This document shows, in pieces, positions 1-8,494 of a DNA stretch of 12,908 bases (its first letter is position 1; each line of letters opens with the position of its first letter). The position numbers and the translations under genes are program-made. Below the pieces are notes generated by a model. It was not told the DNA's origin, searched no databases, and worked only from the letters and a program-made list of their open reading frames with translations. Source of the stretch: Candidatus Omnitrophota bacterium (GTDB lineage Bacteria; Omnitrophota; Gorgyraeia; Gygaellales; Profunditerraquicolaceae); contig JAQUON010000032.1 of the NCBI GenBank assembly GCA_028717045.1, positions 1-12,908 of the forward strand, given 5' to 3'.

Positions 1-969
1 TCCGATCTTATTTTGCGTTAACGTGTATCGTATTCCATCCAGAAACAAAGATTTTAAAAAACCGAGGTGCCAATAAACGAATCCAAGCGCAAAAAGCAGC
101 AACAATTCAGGATCGAACCTTACATATACCAAAAAAGCAAAGAATGCAGCAAAAAACAATGGCCATGTAAAGGAAAAATTTAGGATCAAAATAATGAAGA
201 CTGCGAGTAATAAAACTGACAGGGCAGGAAGCAAATGTATTTTTCGAAAAAAACCGTACCTGCGTACAAGCATCCCTTGAGCCCAGCCGTATCTTAGCAT
301 CATTTTTAAAAAGGCTGATAATTGCCTAGGCCGGTAGTGGAAAACAATCGCCTTAGGATTAAATATTGTTTTCTTCCCGGTTTTCCTTAAACGATAATCA
401 AGCTCAACATCCTCCCCGGGCCAAAGGCCGCTAAGGAACCCTCCTATTTTTAAAAAATCGTCCCTGCGATACATCACGTTACAGGAAGCGTTATGCCTCA
501 CTTCAGTAATACTGCTTGCGCCAGAACTTTTGATATATTCGGTAAGGAAACCTGCCTTTTTCATCAATACAAATACCTTTTTTTCAAAGATTGTTGCATC
601 TTCAGGCAGAAGCTGCACGCCTCCGCAAGACACTGCTTCGGGAAACACTTCAAATCCCCGCAATAATTCTTTTAACCAGCGCGTATCTACAATACAATCG
701 GCGTCAGTAAACGCAACGTATCGGCCTTTAGCGTGCTGCGCTGCAATATTTCTTGCCTGTGCCGGCCCCAGGGAACGTTCGTTTTCAATAATTTTCAAGC
801 GCTGTCCAAATTGCAACAGCAATTCTTTAGTCATATCGGTGGAGCCGTCATTGACAATCAGTATTTCATAGGTACCGTAGTCAACCGATAAAAGCGAGGT
901 TATACATTTTACGATTGTAGCCGCATTATCCTTTGTTGCGACTATGATACTTACCAAAGGCTCGTTCAT
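1..969 (-). CDS. GT2 family glycosyltransferase with C-terminal membrane segments (partial, C terminus outside window)
   Basis: I translated this reading frame by hand; it stays open from the ATG at 969 to the window edge, giving 323 residues without a stop. The N terminus is a GT-A fold of family GT2: 'MNEPLVSIIVATKDN' start, 'NDGSTD' near residues 40-45, the metal/nucleotide-sugar 'TDADC' (DXD) near 88-92, and a 'GEDVELDYRLRK' segment near 185-196 that supplies the usual acidic catalytic-base region. Hydrophobic stretches near 246-265, 266-284 and 289-308 suggest the enzyme is anchored in the inner membrane with the catalytic domain in the cytoplasm. Its ATG overlaps the stop of the radical SAM gene (ATGA, 966-969), so the two are probably translationally coupled. 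Donor and acceptor sugars cannot be read from the sequence. The family call is firm; a role in building the glycan used by the nearby oligosaccharyltransferase is inference. Confidence 0.9.
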   Translation of the reverse strand, partial: MNEPLVSIIVATKDNAATIVKCITSLLSVDYGTYEILIVNDGSTDMTKELLLQFGQRLKIIENERSLGPAQARNIAAQHAKGRYVAFTDADCIVDTRWLKELLRGFEVFPEAVSCGGVQLLPEDATIFEKKVFVLMKKAGFLTEYIKSSGASSITEVRHNASCNVMYRRDDFLKIGGFLSGLWPGEDVELDYRLRKTGKKTIFNPKAIVFHYRPRQLSAFLKMMLRYGWAQGMLVRRYGFFRKIHLLPALSVLLLAVFIILILNFSFTWPLFFAAFFAFLVYVRFDPELLLLFALGFVYWHLGFLKSLFLDGIRYTLTQNKIG

Positions 970-2396
970 TTAGTAAAAAGATAAGAAAAAAAGTTCCACG
1001 CACCCCTTGCCTTACGGTAAAGATCGGCTAAGGAACGGGAGTGAAAAATAAATTTTAACATATAGCCTGGCCTTAAGTAAAATTGCTTAAGCCCTGAATC
1101 GACGAAATAGTTTATTTCCTTCTGGCTTATTGTAGGGTACTCAACAATCCCTGCCTGTTCGCCGGCATACAGCCAGTCAGACCAGGTTTCGGTCTTCAGC
1201 CACCCTTTCTGCTTGCAGATATCGAACAAATCTGTCCCCGGGAAAGGGACTGCGCCTGAGAACTGAACTGTGGTCAAGCCAAGGCTTAGCGCAAAATTAA
1301 TGGTTTGCCGGGCCGTTTCCTTCGTTTCGCCGAGAAGCCCGATTACAAAACAGCCATGAACCTGCAGCCCTGCCTTTTTTGCATTCTCCATAAAAAGGCG
1401 AGATTGCCCGAGGCTGATATGTTTATTCATCTTATCCAACATCTGCTGGTTGCCTGACTCAAACCCGACAAGCAATTCCCTGCAGCCGGCCCGTTTCATG
1501 ACCGCAAACATTTCCGGGTCCGCATTATCGACTCTGGCATTAACGGAGAAGGTAATTTTTAAGTTACGACGCATTATTTCTTCACAGATCTGGATTGCCC
1601 GGCCTTTATGCACTGTAAACGTATCGTCTTCAAAAAAGAATTCGCCCGTCTTGGCAACAGCCGGGCAAATGCCAATGTCATGCTGGATCTCATCAACAAC
1701 ATTTTTTGGAGAACGCAGCCTGTACCTTGTACCGTGCATTACCTGAGGCCAGAGGCAGAAACTGCACCGGTTTGGGCAACCCCTCCCTGAAACGATATCT
1801 ATATACGGATATAGTTTGCCGCCGTCAAAATACTTCATTAAATCCAACTGCTGCCATGCCGGGAACGGCAAATCATCGAGATTTTCGATCAGTTCCCTGG
1901 CTTGCGTACGGACAGGCATCCTTCCGCCATAATACACAATACCATTGACTTCGTTGAGGTTTTTGAAGTTCTCAACTACTTCTTTTACCGTATAATCATA
2001 CTCTCCCACGCAGATAACATCCACGCTGCCGGCGGCATAGCGCAGGGTGTCTTCAGGAAGCGCTGACGCATGAGGGCCTACCATAATTACTGCGGCTTTT
2101 GACTCGTCTTTTACTATGCGCGCACACTCCACATCAGAGTATATGGAAGGTGTAGTGGAATCCAAAACTACAAAATCGGGCTTTTCTTTCCTAACCAAAT
2201 TCCTTAGGTCTTCTTTGGTCTTGTTTTCGGCAACAAGGTCAAATAACAGTGCCGCATGGCCAGCTTTTTCCAGTACTGAAGTTGCATATGCCAGCCAATC
2301 CGGCGCGCGCAATACCCTGCCCCTGGTCCTGGCTGCCCAGCGTTGCGTGCGGCAAAAATCTTTTACGAACGGTTCGTTAATCAAAAATATTTTCAT
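966..2396 (-). CDS. Radical SAM protein with N-terminal B12-binding-like domain
   Basis: The 476-residue protein has two parts. Residues about 1-150 look like the cobalamin-binding Rossmann domain of the B12-radical SAM class, with 'RAPDWLAYATSVLEKAGH' near 30-47, 'GPHASALPED' at 107-116 and 'GEYDYTV' at 131-137. Residues about 195-400 are the radical SAM barrel: the 4Fe-4S cysteines are C207, C211 and C214 in 'GRGCPNRCSFC', followed by 'FFFEDDTF' and 'VIGLLGET' (351-358). I see no DXHXXG motif, so cobalamin, if bound, is probably held base-off without a His ligand, as in many members of this class such as HpnJ-like proteins. Chemistry in the family includes methylation at unactivated carbon or phosphorus and ring rearrangement; the substrate here is unknown. 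It starts 13 nt after the GT-C gene and overlaps the next GT2 gene by 4 nt. A role in modifying a sugar or lipid is inferred from that position. Confidence 0.88.
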   Translation of the reverse strand: MKIFLINEPFVKDFCRTQRWAARTRGRVLRAPDWLAYATSVLEKAGHAALLFDLVAENKTKEDLRNLVRKEKPDFVVLDSTTPSIYSDVECARIVKDESKAAVIMVGPHASALPEDTLRYAAGSVDVICVGEYDYTVKEVVENFKNLNEVNGIVYYGGRMPVRTQARELIENLDDLPFPAWQQLDLMKYFDGGKLYPYIDIVSGRGCPNRCSFCLWPQVMHGTRYRLRSPKNVVDEIQHDIGICPAVAKTGEFFFEDDTFTVHKGRAIQICEEIMRRNLKITFSVNARVDNADPEMFAVMKRAGCRELLVGFESGNQQMLDKMNKHISLGQSRLFMENAKKAGLQVHGCFVIGLLGETKETARQTINFALSLGLTTVQFSGAVPFPGTDLFDICKQKGWLKTETWSDWLYAGEQAGIVEYPTISQKEINYFVDSGLKQFYLRPGYMLKFIFHSRSLADLYRKARGAWNFFSYLFTK

Positions 2397-2409
2397 ATTC
2401 TTAAAACAG

Positions 2410-4023
2410 TTAGTCGATTTGTATATGCTTGCGTACCTGATACACCGGCACTTGCGCCCCTGGGACCGGATACACCTTGGCCAACTTTAAAAAAAGGCTA
2501 CCGGTAAAGAAATCCTTAAAGCTTATTTTCTTGCCCTCTTTTAAAACAACGTAGATCAAACGCCTGTCCCTTAGCATCCCGAATTCCACGGGATGAAAAT
2601 TTTCAACCACATAGCGGTACAGCCTCGGGTCATCGCTTAACACTTTCTGTAAAGGCAGCGGATAGGTATATATGCAAAAGTACCTTACCTTATGCTTTTC
2701 CTTTATTCGCTGTAATTCACCCAGCGTCCCGGGCCATCCCGCGTAGCGGTGCGCATACCTGGCTACGGCATAGCCCTGAGAATAGGTAAACAGAAAAATC
2801 TTCTCGTCGGGTGAAGTCAAGCTCTCAATCGTTTCTCCGGCAACATCTGCACCGAAAACCACCGTGCGGTAAAACGAGGTTAAAGAAAATGTGATGAGCG
2901 GAATTGCCACGGCAGTAACGGACGCCACAACAATACCTACATTCACCGCTTTTAAAACTCGCTTCAGTATTTTAGTCAGGTAATTAATTGCATACACGCT
3001 GGTAATGCAGACGACTCCTAAAAAAGGCATTTGATAATACGAATGCTGATTGATATAATCCGAAAAAATAAGGCTATACACACACGCGCCCAACAGCCAG
3101 CCGAATACATATTTCCGTAACATACCTTTTTCGTTTAAGATAACAACACCTGCGCCGAAAAATGAAAGTATAATAAACATTAGGGTAAAACTTAGGTTGA
3201 TATTCTCCCATATCGTGGCTCCGTATTCGCGCCAATAGTATGGAGAAAAAATCCTCAATACGTCAATCCTGGAAACGGTCTCATGAGTATCAAATACCCA
3301 TTGTCCCGACCATTTAAGCCAAATGAAAACAAATACAATCAACGCGTAAGGAGTGACGAACGAAACAATCGTCCTAAAAGCCCTGATCCGGTCTTTTAAG
3401 ATAGCCTTGTAAGGGAAGCAAAACAGCAATGGCATTATTCCGACCAAAAAACTTTGTTTATAGAGCCAGGCGAAGAAAAACGCTACTCCTCCTGTTATAA
3501 GATAGCGATCGCGCAGCCGCATAGAGTATTTTAAATAAAGATAATTTCCCAGTATCATAAAAAAGAAAGCCGGGCTTTCAGGCTGCAGGTTTCTAGAAAA
3601 ATAAACTGCAAGGGGCATAATTGCGCATAAGAAAGAGCCCGCCAGCGCAAGCCGTTCGTCTTGCAACAGCAACTTAGAAAGGAAATATACCGCTATAATG
3701 CTCATTAGCCCGAATAATATATTGCTCATTCTCGGCGGCCACATCTGCCTGCCGAATAACTTCCAGGAAAGTAATGTCTGATAGGCAATGAGCGGCGGCT
3801 GCGGGTACAGATCCATCGTAGGGGTATCTTCAAAGGCATTGTAAAAATAAACCCTGCGCGTAAGAAAGTCCTTTGTCCTCTCCATCTCTTCCGCCATGCT
3901 CAGGTATTCGTTCTCTTTCATGTTGTGATACCCAATGGAGGGGAAATTAAGATTATAGGACCTTAACGCAAACCCCAGCGTAACAATCAAAAATAACCAC
4001 AGTAACACAGTTTTTTTATTCAT
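2410..4023 (-). CDS. Integral membrane GT-C glycosyltransferase (PMT/ArnT-like, GT39/GT83 style)
   Basis: This is a polytopic membrane protein of 537 residues from the chosen ATG ('MNKKTVLLWLFLIVTLGFAL', a signal-anchor-like start). The first outer loop has acidic residues 'NMKENEY' (about 34-40). 'TMDLYPQPPLIAYQ' (69-82) matches the loop-1 PP motif of the PMT_2 superfamily. 'SRNLQPESPAFFF' (143-155) and 'QHSYYQMP' (326-333) fit the positions where these enzymes bind the lipid-phosphate sugar. About ten hydrophobic helices come before a soluble C-terminal region of roughly 130 residues. Known relatives move a sugar from a polyprenyl-phosphate carrier to a lipid, glycan or protein on the outer face of the inner membrane. 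The two neighbouring polyprenyl-P-sugar-synthase-like genes upstream are natural donors' sources. A GTG at 4044 could extend the protein by seven residues, but neither start has a clear Shine-Dalgarno. A 61-nt gap separates the ATG from the preceding stop. Confidence 0.85.
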   Translation of the reverse strand: MNKKTVLLWLFLIVTLGFALRSYNLNFPSIGYHNMKENEYLSMAEEMERTKDFLTRRVYFYNAFEDTPTMDLYPQPPLIAYQTLLSWKLFGRQMWPPRMSNILFGLMSIIAVYFLSKLLLQDERLALAGSFLCAIMPLAVYFSRNLQPESPAFFFMILGNYLYLKYSMRLRDRYLITGGVAFFFAWLYKQSFLVGIMPLLFCFPYKAILKDRIRAFRTIVSFVTPYALIVFVFIWLKWSGQWVFDTHETVSRIDVLRIFSPYYWREYGATIWENINLSFTLMFIILSFFGAGVVILNEKGMLRKYVFGWLLGACVYSLIFSDYINQHSYYQMPFLGVVCITSVYAINYLTKILKRVLKAVNVGIVVASVTAVAIPLITFSLTSFYRTVVFGADVAGETIESLTSPDEKIFLFTYSQGYAVARYAHRYAGWPGTLGELQRIKEKHKVRYFCIYTYPLPLQKVLSDDPRLYRYVVENFHPVEFGMLRDRRLIYVVLKEGKKISFKDFFTGSLFLKLAKVYPVPGAQVPVYQVRKHIQID

Positions 4024-4084
4024 AATAAAATCGGGGCATAGCACGCAATTATTTGGGTAATTCCATGAAGGGCTATCGCAAAGA

Positions 4085-4813
4085 CTATCTACGGATTTCT
4101 TCTTTTAATAGAAACCTTTCAAGCCAGACAAAGAGTATCGAAAAAAAGTATTTCCGGCTCAGTTCCTTTATGCGGTACTTGCTGACACCGCTATCTCTTC
4201 CGTACCAACTGATCGGCACTACCGTATACCGAAAGCCTCGCACTATCGCCTTAAGGGGGATCTCTACGGTTATATTGAAATACTGCGACACAAAAGGCTT
4301 GCAGGCAGCAATCACTTCCCTGCGGTAGCCCTTAAAGGCGTTTGAAACATCGTTGTATCTTATCATAAACAAGAGCTGTATGAATGCGTTTCCCGCACGG
4401 TTCAATAAAAGTTTTAAAAAGGGATAGCCTGCCACCCTGCTTCCTTTAATAAAACGCGAGCCGAATACGCAGTCATACCCTTGCGCAAGCTTTTCGTAAT
4501 ACGTAACCACGTCCTGGGGGCTGTCAGAACCATCTCCCATACAAATAACTACCGCATCTCCTGAAAAATTATCAAGGCCTGTCCTGATCGCCCTGCCAAA
4601 GCCTTTTGGCAAAGAAGAATCAATGCCCCTAATGGTCGCATGCGCGTTACTGAGCTGCTGTACAATTTCCGGGCTTCTGTCGGTTGAATTATCATTCACA
4701 AGCAAAAGCTCGTGAGGGATATTCTTTTTAACCAACAAATCAAGCAGCTCTAAGGACACCTTTTCTATACATTGCTCTTCGTTGTGTACAGGAATGACGA
4801 CGGATAATTTCAT
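4085..4813 (-). CDS. GT2 glycosyltransferase, dolichol/polyprenyl-phosphate mannose synthase-like (no membrane tail)
   Basis: The 242-residue protein is close in size to single-domain polyprenyl-phosphate sugar synthases (DPM1-like). It opens with 'MKLSVVIPVHNEE', has 'VNDNSTDRSPEI' (39-50), the metal-binding acidic motif 'MGDGSDSPQD' (92-101) where DPM enzymes have a DAD-type sequence, 'VFGSRF' (116-121) and 'NAFKGYRREV' (158-167). There is no transmembrane bundle; a C-terminal amphipathic stretch 'KYFFSILFVWLERFLLKEE' (221-239) may attach it to the membrane. The family transfers a sugar from a nucleotide donor to polyprenyl phosphate in the cytoplasm. Its ATG overlaps the stop of the larger GT2 gene (ATGA, 4810-4813), indicating coupled translation and probably a paired function. 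The sugar cannot be deduced. Confidence 0.9.
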   Translation of the reverse strand: MKLSVVIPVHNEEQCIEKVSLELLDLLVKKNIPHELLLVNDNSTDRSPEIVQQLSNAHATIRGIDSSLPKGFGRAIRTGLDNFSGDAVVICMGDGSDSPQDVVTYYEKLAQGYDCVFGSRFIKGSRVAGYPFLKLLLNRAGNAFIQLLFMIRYNDVSNAFKGYRREVIAACKPFVSQYFNITVEIPLKAIVRGFRYTVVPISWYGRDSGVSKYRIKELSRKYFFSILFVWLERFLLKEEIRR

Positions 4814-5949
4814 TTTGTCTTAAGGGAAAGGAGGCTGATGAAGAAGGACGAAAAAATAGTCTGGATACCGATTACCAACAGGGTCATCGCCAGGACAGAC
4901 TCGCGTATCCTGTAAAGGGCGCCGAAATTATTATTAAACCACTCGATGAAAATAAGCACGTTTATTGCTAAGCCTGCTGCAAAGAGGATAAAACCGAGTA
5001 AAAGCCCCCGCTCAAGGTTAAAAGAACGCTGGAAGAATACAAAAAACTTGTCCAGGCGAATAAGCTTCTGGTTGATCGCAAAGGTATGCGCATAAATCCC
5101 AAGATTGAGGATTTGATACGAAAGAATGCTTAGTACGCTTGAAAAAATCATAAAATGCATATCCCAGTTGTGCCCAAGGAACAGGACCGGCCCAGGCAGC
5201 AAGATACACAGCATGGCCAAACCGAACAAGAATCCGAACACGCCGGGTATAAAATAGAGCCAAAATGGGCAATACAGCAGCATGAAGCGGATATGACGCC
5301 AGGCGTCATAGAGAGGGCTCAATTTTGACGCGCCGTGCCTGGGAAAATATTCAATGGGAATTTCATAAATCTTAAGGTTATTCATAAGCGCAGAAAACAC
5401 CATCTCTGTGGCAAATTCCATGCCGGTTGCCTTCAGCTTCATTTTTTCAAAAGCCTCTTTGGTAAAAGAGCGCATACCGCAGTGGATATCCGATAGCCTG
5501 GTCTTAAAGAAAAGACGGCACATGCCTGAGAGTATGGGGTTGCCGATATAGCGGTTCATCCAGGGCATTGCGCCCTTTTTGATTTTTCCTTTAAAACGCG
5601 ATCCAAGCACAAAATCATATCCTTTTTTTAACGGCTCAAGGAACTTGGGGATTTCATAAAAATCATAGCTGTTGTCGCTATCTCCGATAACGATATACTT
5701 TCCTTGGGCTTCTTTTAGCCCCCTTAGATACGCTGCGCCGTAGCCGCGCTGCTGTTCGGTAAAAACCTTAGCTCCCAGCGCAACGGCGATCTCTCTTGAG
5801 TTATCCGTAGAGCCGTTATCCGCCACGATGATTTCTCCGCGGATACCGTGCGCATTGAACACTTCCGCGATCTTTCTAATGCAAATACCTATCGCCTTTT
5901 CTTCGTTCAAACAGGGCAATACTACAGAAACCTCCGGTTGTTCAACCAT
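4810..5949 (-). CDS. GT2 glycosyltransferase with four C-terminal membrane helices, polyprenyl-phosphate sugar synthase-like
   Basis: I chose the ATG at 5949 ('MVEQPEVSVVLPCLNEEKAI'), which lies 2 nt after the oligosaccharyltransferase stop, with a TGGA/GGAG Shine-Dalgarno-like stretch 7-11 nt upstream. A GTG at 5961 would add four residues. The 379-residue product has a cytoplasmic GT-A domain: 'VADNGSTDNS' (42-51), 'RGYGAAYLRGL' (68-78), the DXD 'GDSDNSYDF' (89-97), 'VLGSRFKGKI' (114-123) and 'DIHCGMRSF' (154-162). Membrane segments follow near 227-255, 264-290, 315-340 and 350-376. This architecture is seen in DPM1-like and GtrB-like enzymes that load a sugar onto a polyprenyl phosphate and may help present it to the other leaflet. 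Placement directly after the STT3 homologue supports a role in making lipid-linked donor for glycosylation, but the sugar is unknown. Confidence 0.9.
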   Translation of the reverse strand: MVEQPEVSVVLPCLNEEKAIGICIRKIAEVFNAHGIRGEIIVADNGSTDNSREIAVALGAKVFTEQQRGYGAAYLRGLKEAQGKYIVIGDSDNSYDFYEIPKFLEPLKKGYDFVLGSRFKGKIKKGAMPWMNRYIGNPILSGMCRLFFKTRLSDIHCGMRSFTKEAFEKMKLKATGMEFATEMVFSALMNNLKIYEIPIEYFPRHGASKLSPLYDAWRHIRFMLLYCPFWLYFIPGVFGFLFGLAMLCILLPGPVLFLGHNWDMHFMIFSSVLSILSYQILNLGIYAHTFAINQKLIRLDKFFVFFQRSFNLERGLLLGFILFAAGLAINVLIFIEWFNNNFGALYRIRESVLAMTLLVIGIQTIFSSFFISLLSLKTK

Positions 5950-5951
5950 AG

Positions 5952-8450
5952 TTAATTCCACTCCAGTTTAAATACGCGTATATAACCACCAGCGTCGTTT
6001 TGAGCAAGAAACGGCTTGAAATGTTTTAAACCTTGGCCCTGAAGAAAATAAAGCCGCACGAATAAACTCTTTCCCAGCTGGCGGTCAAGCCCGATTGCAA
6101 AATACCCTTCATCCTTTTTGATAATAAGTACCGAAAACCCGAGTTCGCTATTGTCGAATTCATGCTCCTGCAGCGCCCCATTTTCAAACAAAAACAGGCT
6201 GCGGGGGACTTTATAGCCGTTATTATAAAACAAATAGGCAGTTTTTTTTGCCGGGTTAAACACCGCAGAATTTTCAAATAATACTATCCCGTCTTTTACT
6301 TCCCCTCTTACGAGCGAGCCATAAAATCGTACCCTTCTGGAAATCCAGTCATCAAGGTAGTGCCTCGGCACAATTGTTACCTCCTGATAGTACTGTTGTG
6401 CCTTATCCCTGTCTACACCCATGGCAATCAAGTCCCCGGCTATCCGTTTGCTTCCTTTCTGTCCGTATTTTTGCACGACGTAGGATTTCACAAAATCCCA
6501 GTTACCCATAAACGATATCGCGTATATTTTATCGGGCATCGTGGGGTCAACGATAAAATATGCGGGCTCCTGGGGAACCCCAAAGACAAGTCCTAGCACC
6601 TTTGCGGCTTCTTTTTCGGGCATTACCCTTAGGAGCTCGGCCTGAGCTCCCCGAGGGTTAAAAAGCACCTTCTCAAGCAGTATAATTGACGCTAATGGGT
6701 TATGCAGATGCGCATCTATCAAGTCGAAAGAACGGTTACCGGACGCATTCAACATGCGTAGCATCGCAATGGCGCGCTCTTCGTCGTTTTCAAGCAGGAT
6801 TTTTGCCATCCAGTATGCCTGGGGAGTATTTTGGCTCTGGCCGTCAAATATCACAGGCCTGTCGGCAATTGCTTTAAACCAATCCCCAAAATCCCACCAG
6901 CTATTAAGTACTGCGCGTGCAGGAGTTTTTTCTTTTATCGCAATCAGAAGATTGTACCAATTGTCATTTATAAGGGGATAAAGGTGTCTTGAAGTAGTAA
7001 AGGCCCTGTCAACTATAGAAAAAACGAATACAAAGCACAGTAACAGGACGATTGCCCTCCTTAATTTATCTTCAAAATATTCGATTGCATACTGCAGGAA
7101 CCAGCCGAAAGAGATGCCAAGCGGGATAATCAAAAACATAATAAAGCGAATACCCTTAAAACAGGCAATAAACATACTAAAAAACCAAATGACCATAATC
7201 AGGATGAATTCCTTTTCGAAATAGCTGCTCTTTCGTATGCGGGTGAGCAAAAACAAGGCGAGCATGCTTATGAGCGAAAATAGAAACAGAAGCTTGTCGC
7301 CGATAAGGCTAGCCACTAAGTTCAAATTTGAACGGCCGAGTTCCTGTACGGTAAAAAACACATTCGGCCAGATACTGTATAACACAGGGCGATTTAAATG
7401 TACTGCATCCTTAAGCTGCGAGAAGAGGTCAGTGAATGAGCCTGTTCCCGTAAAAAGGAATACCCACAGGAGGCTTGCGAGCAAGAAGCCCGACGCGGTC
7501 AGTGCGTGTGTTTTGAGAAGTTGTATATCCTTACGGCCGTACTGAAGGAACGCAAAAAGGGAATGCAGCAACGCAATGCCTTCATACCCCATGAGAATAA
7601 CCACTATAAACCACCAATGGTGCCAGGTGAACGCAAACAAACCTACAAAGAAAGAGCCAAAGAAAACTTTAAGCGCTTTTTGGCGTGTTGAACCGGAATT
7701 ATACGCAGATAAATATATCCAGGTGATAAGAAATGGGAAAAAGAGGCTTAACACATCCATATCGAACCAGCCTGCGCAGCTGCGCGGAAGGAATATGGGG
7801 GCAAGGCCGATAAATAAAGTGCTTAAGACAGCCGCAACAGGCCCGAAGTGCAATGCGCAGAATAAATACACAACGACAAGCAGGAAAACTACGAATAATA
7901 AAGGAAGATAAAACAAGAAGGTATTAAGGGGGACGGGAATAGCCAGAGAAAATATTTTATAAAGAAAAGAGGAAAAATAAAATAGAAACTGGTTCCAGAT
8001 AACCTTATCTCCGTGAGGCGCCAACATGTACTTATCCCATTGTACTTTGTTGCGCAGCGTATCTGCCGGGAAGCCGTGCGCTTCTACATTACCCACGTAG
8101 CGCGCCCAATGCCAACAGTCCAGCTCCATAAGATAGGTCTGCCCGGAAGCATCCTGAAAAGGGTCCTTTAATTTCTCGTACTCTTTTCTAACCTGAAGCC
8201 TGTATTTAGTTCTTTCTTTATCCTTGATTGAAGCGGCCAGATGCCTTATTGCCCGCTCCTTTGCATAGGGAGACATGGAAGGATACGCGGAATCCACCTG
8301 AAAGCGGGCTGACTCGTGTATTTTTTGATCGATATTTTGCCTGGCTAACTGCAGGAATTGGGGGAAATAAACCGGGAAAATGCGGAAATAGAGGTTTATT
8401 GCCAAAACAAGGATAAGGCAAAGGATAAGAACCAATAACGGCTTTTTCAT
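5952..8450 (-). CDS. STT3/AglB-type oligosaccharyltransferase (protein N-glycosylation)
   Basis: The 832-residue protein has the diagnostic STT3 features in order. The first acidic/metal motif is 'MELDCWHWARYVG' (D111, R117). The second is 'GWFDMDVLSLFFP' (D230, D232). A TIXE/SVSE-type loop motif 'FFTVQELG' (TVQE 367-370) follows, then an Arg in 'KGIRFIMF', and the sequon-binding signature 'WWDFGDW' (518-524), equivalent to WWDYG. 'DKIYAISFMGNW' near 640-651 resembles the AglB DK region, with the Lys kept but the Asp not at the usual spacing. About a dozen helices precede a C-terminal soluble domain from about 490. STT3 enzymes move a lipid-linked oligosaccharide to Asn in N-X-S/T on the outer face of the membrane. 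The length and C-terminal domain fit archaeal AglB better than Campylobacter PglB (about 710 residues). An extra charged stretch of about 60 residues sits between the first helix and D111. It starts 44 nt after a minor-pilin gene. Confidence 0.9.
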   Translation of the reverse strand: MKKPLLVLILCLILVLAINLYFRIFPVYFPQFLQLARQNIDQKIHESARFQVDSAYPSMSPYAKERAIRHLAASIKDKERTKYRLQVRKEYEKLKDPFQDASGQTYLMELDCWHWARYVGNVEAHGFPADTLRNKVQWDKYMLAPHGDKVIWNQFLFYFSSFLYKIFSLAIPVPLNTFLFYLPLLFVVFLLVVVYLFCALHFGPVAAVLSTLFIGLAPIFLPRSCAGWFDMDVLSLFFPFLITWIYLSAYNSGSTRQKALKVFFGSFFVGLFAFTWHHWWFIVVILMGYEGIALLHSLFAFLQYGRKDIQLLKTHALTASGFLLASLLWVFLFTGTGSFTDLFSQLKDAVHLNRPVLYSIWPNVFFTVQELGRSNLNLVASLIGDKLLFLFSLISMLALFLLTRIRKSSYFEKEFILIMVIWFFSMFIACFKGIRFIMFLIIPLGISFGWFLQYAIEYFEDKLRRAIVLLLCFVFVFSIVDRAFTTSRHLYPLINDNWYNLLIAIKEKTPARAVLNSWWDFGDWFKAIADRPVIFDGQSQNTPQAYWMAKILLENDEERAIAMLRMLNASGNRSFDLIDAHLHNPLASIILLEKVLFNPRGAQAELLRVMPEKEAAKVLGLVFGVPQEPAYFIVDPTMPDKIYAISFMGNWDFVKSYVVQKYGQKGSKRIAGDLIAMGVDRDKAQQYYQEVTIVPRHYLDDWISRRVRFYGSLVRGEVKDGIVLFENSAVFNPAKKTAYLFYNNGYKVPRSLFLFENGALQEHEFDNSELGFSVLIIKKDEGYFAIGLDRQLGKSLFVRLYFLQGQGLKHFKPFLAQNDAGGYIRVFKLEWN

Positions 8451-8494
8451 GGTTCTCTCATTCTAACATGTATTTGGGTTTGCGCAAGGAAATA

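Noticed and set aside
530..871. Plus-strand open frames across the window, including one of 113 codons at this position and others inside the STT3, PilC and radical SAM genes.
   Set aside because: All lie antisense to clear minus-strand genes, show no recognisable domains or ribosome binding sites, and are compositional shadows.
4024..4044. GTG start seven codons upstream of the GT-C gene ATG.
   Set aside because: No Shine-Dalgarno precedes it and the added residues do not resemble a signal anchor; it remains a minor alternative.
4030..4084. AATTA...TAATT inverted repeat in the gap before the GT-C gene as an operator or terminator.
   Set aside because: Arms are 5 bp and A+T only, with no T tract; expected by chance.
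8453..8488. Possible promoter before the STT3 gene: minus-strand extended -10 TGTTAGAAT (8460-8468) with TTGCGC about 16 nt upstream.
   Set aside because: The -35 matches only three of six bases and the predicted start would leave an RNA leader of about 3 nt, so support is too weak for a feature.
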